Part shown: one piece after another, positions 4,756 through 6,097 of the stretch
How positions within the stretch are numbered: the first letter of the stretch is position 1
How the letters are laid out: every line of letters begins with the position of its first letter
Notes under the pieces: generated by a model
The model's input: only the letters and a program-made list of their open reading frames with translations
Databases searched by the model: none
What the model was told of the DNA's origin: nothing
From: CAZZCN01 sp964652975
Lineage (GTDB): Bacteria; Bacillota; Clostridia; Saccharofermentanales; UBA5734
Length of the DNA: 6,097 nucleotides
Assembly: GCA_964652975.1 (NCBI GenBank)
Contig: CAZZCN010000130.1
Coordinates: 1 to 6,097 of the forward strand
Direction of reading: 5' to 3'
Program-made: the position numbers and the translations under genes

Positions 4756-5073
4756 ATGCGAACAAACAATTCGAAAAGTCTAAATTCTGAGACCAAGGAA
4801 CTCGAGAAAAAATTAATAGAAAAGTTTGGTGCAGAGGAGTTTGCAAAGGCTCGTGAAAATTCAAAATCAAGGCAAAATATAAAAATAGCAAATAATTGCG
4901 ATTCCAATAATTGTAAGACTTTACAGGATACTACAGAAGTGCCTGTTGTTTGTCCCAAAGCGAAAGTTGATATTCTTCAGAATGAACTCTCCGAAATGAA
5001 AGAGCAAATTAAAAATGGCGAGAGACCTGTTTTTGATAATATTGAGAAATTAGTAGAAGAACTTGAAAAATAG
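4756..5073 (+). CDS. Hypothetical 105-aa charged helical protein with three cysteines
   Basis: I do not recognise this protein. The ATG at 4756 follows GGAGG with a 7-base spacer, so it is preferred even though the frame remains open to the gap. The sequence has two charged, probably helical segments: about 12-38 (ETKELEKKLIEKFGAEEFAK) and about 69-105 (ILQNELSEMKEQIK...LVEELEK). They flank a polar linker with Cys48, Cys53 and Cys66 (C-x4-C-x12-C). No signal peptide or membrane segment is seen. It is likely cytoplasmic and could self-associate through coiled coils. Its stop codon overlaps the Shine-Dalgarno of the next gene, so the two are translated from one message. AT-rich codon use contrasts with the genes left of the gap. 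Confidence 0.75.
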   Translation: MRTNNSKSLNSETKELEKKLIEKFGAEEFAKARENSKSRQNIKIANNCDSNNCKTLQDTTEVPVVCPKAKVDILQNELSEMKEQIKNGERPVFDNIEKLVEELEK

Positions 5074-5084
5074 GAGGAATTGAA

Positions 5085-5264
5085 ATGCCTACAAATTCAT
5101 TTACAAGAGAAATTAGAATTACCGAGCCGTCTGCTATAAAGAAAATCAAGAATACGATGAAAGTTATTACAACAGATAATTTCAGAACATCTATAAATAA
5201 TGTGGACGAGATGTTGTCTGCCAGTAGAAAAGCATTGGCAAACCGGATTACCAAAAAATACTAG
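5085..5264 (+). CDS. Small 59-aa basic hypothetical protein
   Basis: ATG at 5085 has GGAGG 7 bases upstream (the site overlaps the previous stop at 5071-5073). The 59 codons read MPTNSFTREIRITEPSAIKK onward and end in NRITKKY. The protein is basic, without membrane segments or cysteine. An N-terminus of the type M-x-T-N-S-F followed by a strand such as EIRIT is one I associate with small unannotated proteins in accessory regions of Firmicutes; this is memory, not a search. Its tight coupling to the 105-aa gene suggests a two-protein unit. The function is unknown. Confidence 0.75.
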   Translation: MPTNSFTREIRITEPSAIKKIKNTMKVITTDNFRTSINNVDEMLSASRKALANRITKKY

Positions 5265-5330
5265 AGGATTATTAGATTTGTTCTTATAGAGACTTACTCT
5301 CACAAATTATATAGAAACGAGGTTTGCTAA

Positions 5331-5675
5331 ATGGATATTGCAATCGGTTATAAAATTTCAGCATTAAGAAAAGAACTTGGAATGTCTCAGCAGAAACTAG
5401 CCTCGAAAAGTGGAATTAATATTTCTTCGATCGTTACAATAGAAAATGCACAACAAGCAATTTCAATAGATGAAGGCAAAGCAATCAGTAATGCGCTTGG
5501 AATTAGTCTAAAAACATTATTGTTTAATGGTATTGAAAAAATCCACTCGGATAGTTTTGTTAAGGCTTTTGAATTGAAAGGATTGTCGGATAAAGACCTT
5601 GAAGAAGTCTCAAAGTTAGAGTTGCTTTTTGATGCCTTACTTGTTCAGCGTGAAATTTATCAATTAGGAGTCTAA
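5331..5675 (+). CDS. XRE-family (Cro/CI-type) helix-turn-helix regulator
   Basis: This 114-residue protein has an N-terminal XRE domain at about 6-65: IGYKISALRKELGMSQQKLA (5-24) gives helix 1 and the first HTH helix, SGINISSIVTIENA (27-40) the recognition helix, and GKAISNALGISLKTLLF (49-65) the closing helices. The remaining 49 residues are predicted helical and acidic (GLSDKDLEEVSKLELLFDAL), likely for dimerisation or partner binding. Start ATG 5331 follows GAGG (5319-5322) with an 8-base spacer. It lies 66 bp after the 59-aa gene on the same strand and may regulate that cassette. Its size and position would also suit an antitoxin or phage-type repressor, but no toxin partner is recognisable. 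Confidence 0.9.
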   Translation: MDIAIGYKISALRKELGMSQQKLASKSGINISSIVTIENAQQAISIDEGKAISNALGISLKTLLFNGIEKIHSDSFVKAFELKGLSDKDLEEVSKLELLFDALLVQREIYQLGV

Positions 5676-5872
5676 GGCAGATCAAATATATAATTTTGTT
5701 TGCATTCAAAAAACCGCTATAGTCCCATCTTCGACAGTTAAAAGATTAAAATAAGGCTAAAACCCCTATTAAAATTGGGTTTGCAGCCTATATTATATGC
5801 TAAATAAATGTTGTATGTAAATTCTATTTCAAAATTTTTAGTTTTTTTGTTGATTGTTTATGCAATTTCATA
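5676..5872. other. Convergent intergenic region without genes
   Basis: This AT-rich stretch is stop-dense on both strands. The only structure I see is the interrupted hairpin at 5754-5789. In particular I see no reading frame for a toxin directly downstream of the minus-strand antitoxin-like gene. Confidence 0.6.
5754..5789 (-). terminator. Possible terminator between the convergent genes
   Basis: AGGCT (5754-5758) pairs with AGCCT (5785-5789) and AAACCC (5760-5765) with GGGTTT (5777-5782), an 11-bp stem interrupted by a small internal bulge. On the minus strand the stem is followed by a U-rich tail (TATTTTAATCTTTT), so it best serves the 5873-6067 gene. The plus-strand side has no clean U run but could still slow the XRE transcript. 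Confidence 0.4.
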
Positions 5873-6067
5873 TTAGGCACTCTTTACTATTTTGAAACCG
5901 TGCGCTTTTGCTATATCCTTGCCTTTTTTATAATAATTCTTAATTTCAGTTGGATTCATATTCTTGGTATCATCGTAAATTTTAAGCCTAATTGCATGTA
6001 TCTCTCTAAGCGATTTGGGCTCATTTACAATTTCAGGGTCATTGTAGAATTTATCGTAACTATTCAT
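5873..6067 (-). CDS. Small 64-aa antitoxin-like protein (REIHAIRLKIYDDTK motif)
   Basis: The protein begins MNSYDKFYNDPEIVNEP, followed by a central helix LREIHAIRLKIYDDTKNM (21-38), then a lysine/tyrosine-rich segment (EIKNYYKKGKD) and a C-terminal GFKIV strand. I associate this pattern (REIHxIRxxIYxETKxM) with short antitoxin-like genes that normally precede a PIN-type or similar toxin; that link is from memory and not verified. ATG at 6067 is chosen because GGAGG sits 9 bases upstream; a TTG at 6073 would be only 3 bases from the same site. No toxin frame follows downstream (5676-5872), so if the assignment is right it is an orphan, or the partner lies beyond the right edge. The TATATA-rich last bases of the window may hold its promoter. 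Confidence 0.75.
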   Translation of the reverse strand: MNSYDKFYNDPEIVNEPKSLREIHAIRLKIYDDTKNMNPTEIKNYYKKGKDIAKAHGFKIVKSA

Positions 6068-6097
6068 ATTCAACTACCTCCATGGGTGTATATATAT

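Noticed and set aside
4587..4958. Minus-strand frame across the second N run
   Set aside because: It crosses the gap and is antisense to the 105-aa gene, which has a proper ribosome site.
5009..5303. Two minus-strand frames opposite the 105- and 59-aa genes
   Set aside because: They are antisense to a tightly coupled gene pair with good Shine-Dalgarno sequences and have no features of their own.
5308..5313. TATATA as a -10 box for the XRE gene
   Set aside because: A start 7 bases downstream would fall within the gene's own ribosome site, and no -35 matches.

Overview
The window looks like a draft scaffold from a low-to-moderate-GC Firmicute, probably a clostridial anaerobe. The evidence is consistent AAAGGAGG-type Shine-Dalgarno sequences, a PadR/HAAS (DUF1700) pair, AT-rich intergenic DNA and many short dispersed palindromic repeats. 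Exact taxonomy cannot be fixed from sequence alone. Two runs of exactly 100 N (2027-2126 and 4642-4741) are scaffold gaps of unknown true length, so order and adjacency across them are not proven.

Layout. 1-643 (minus): the start of a vsr mismatch endonuclease gene running off the left edge, preceded on the same strand by a MutT-like Nudix hydrolase. 644-957: a gene-free spacer with a Nudix promoter candidate, a 21-bp palindrome and a 61-bp palindromic repeat. 958-1653 (minus): an AqpZ-type aquaporin. 1654-1815 holds its unusual leader, with an exact 40-bp duplication and three hairpins. About 1815-2917: a repeat-dense, gene-free kilobase with 33-bp minisatellites, a 23-bp tandem repeat, three copies of an inverted-repeat element with core caaggggacgtttcgtttg, and a second copy of the 61-bp palindrome. 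2918-4524 (minus): a PadR regulator followed by a six-helix HAAS-domain membrane protein, separated by 221 bp whose transcript would be C/A-rich and almost G-free. After the second gap the DNA becomes clearly AT-richer and the strand switches: two small unknown genes (105 and 59 aa) in a tight pair, then an XRE-type regulator (plus), then a small antitoxin-like gene (minus) at the right edge.

How the parts fit. Nudix and vsr both limit mutation: one cleans the nucleotide pool, the other repairs T:G mismatches at methylated cytosines. A cytosine methyltransferase partner of vsr may lie beyond the left edge. PadR and the HAAS protein form a classic regulator/membrane-effector pair. The right-hand AT-rich block resembles an accessory cassette of small genes with its own regulator. 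The most interesting unexplained structures are the palindromic repeat families, the duplicated aquaporin leader, and the small-gene cassette.
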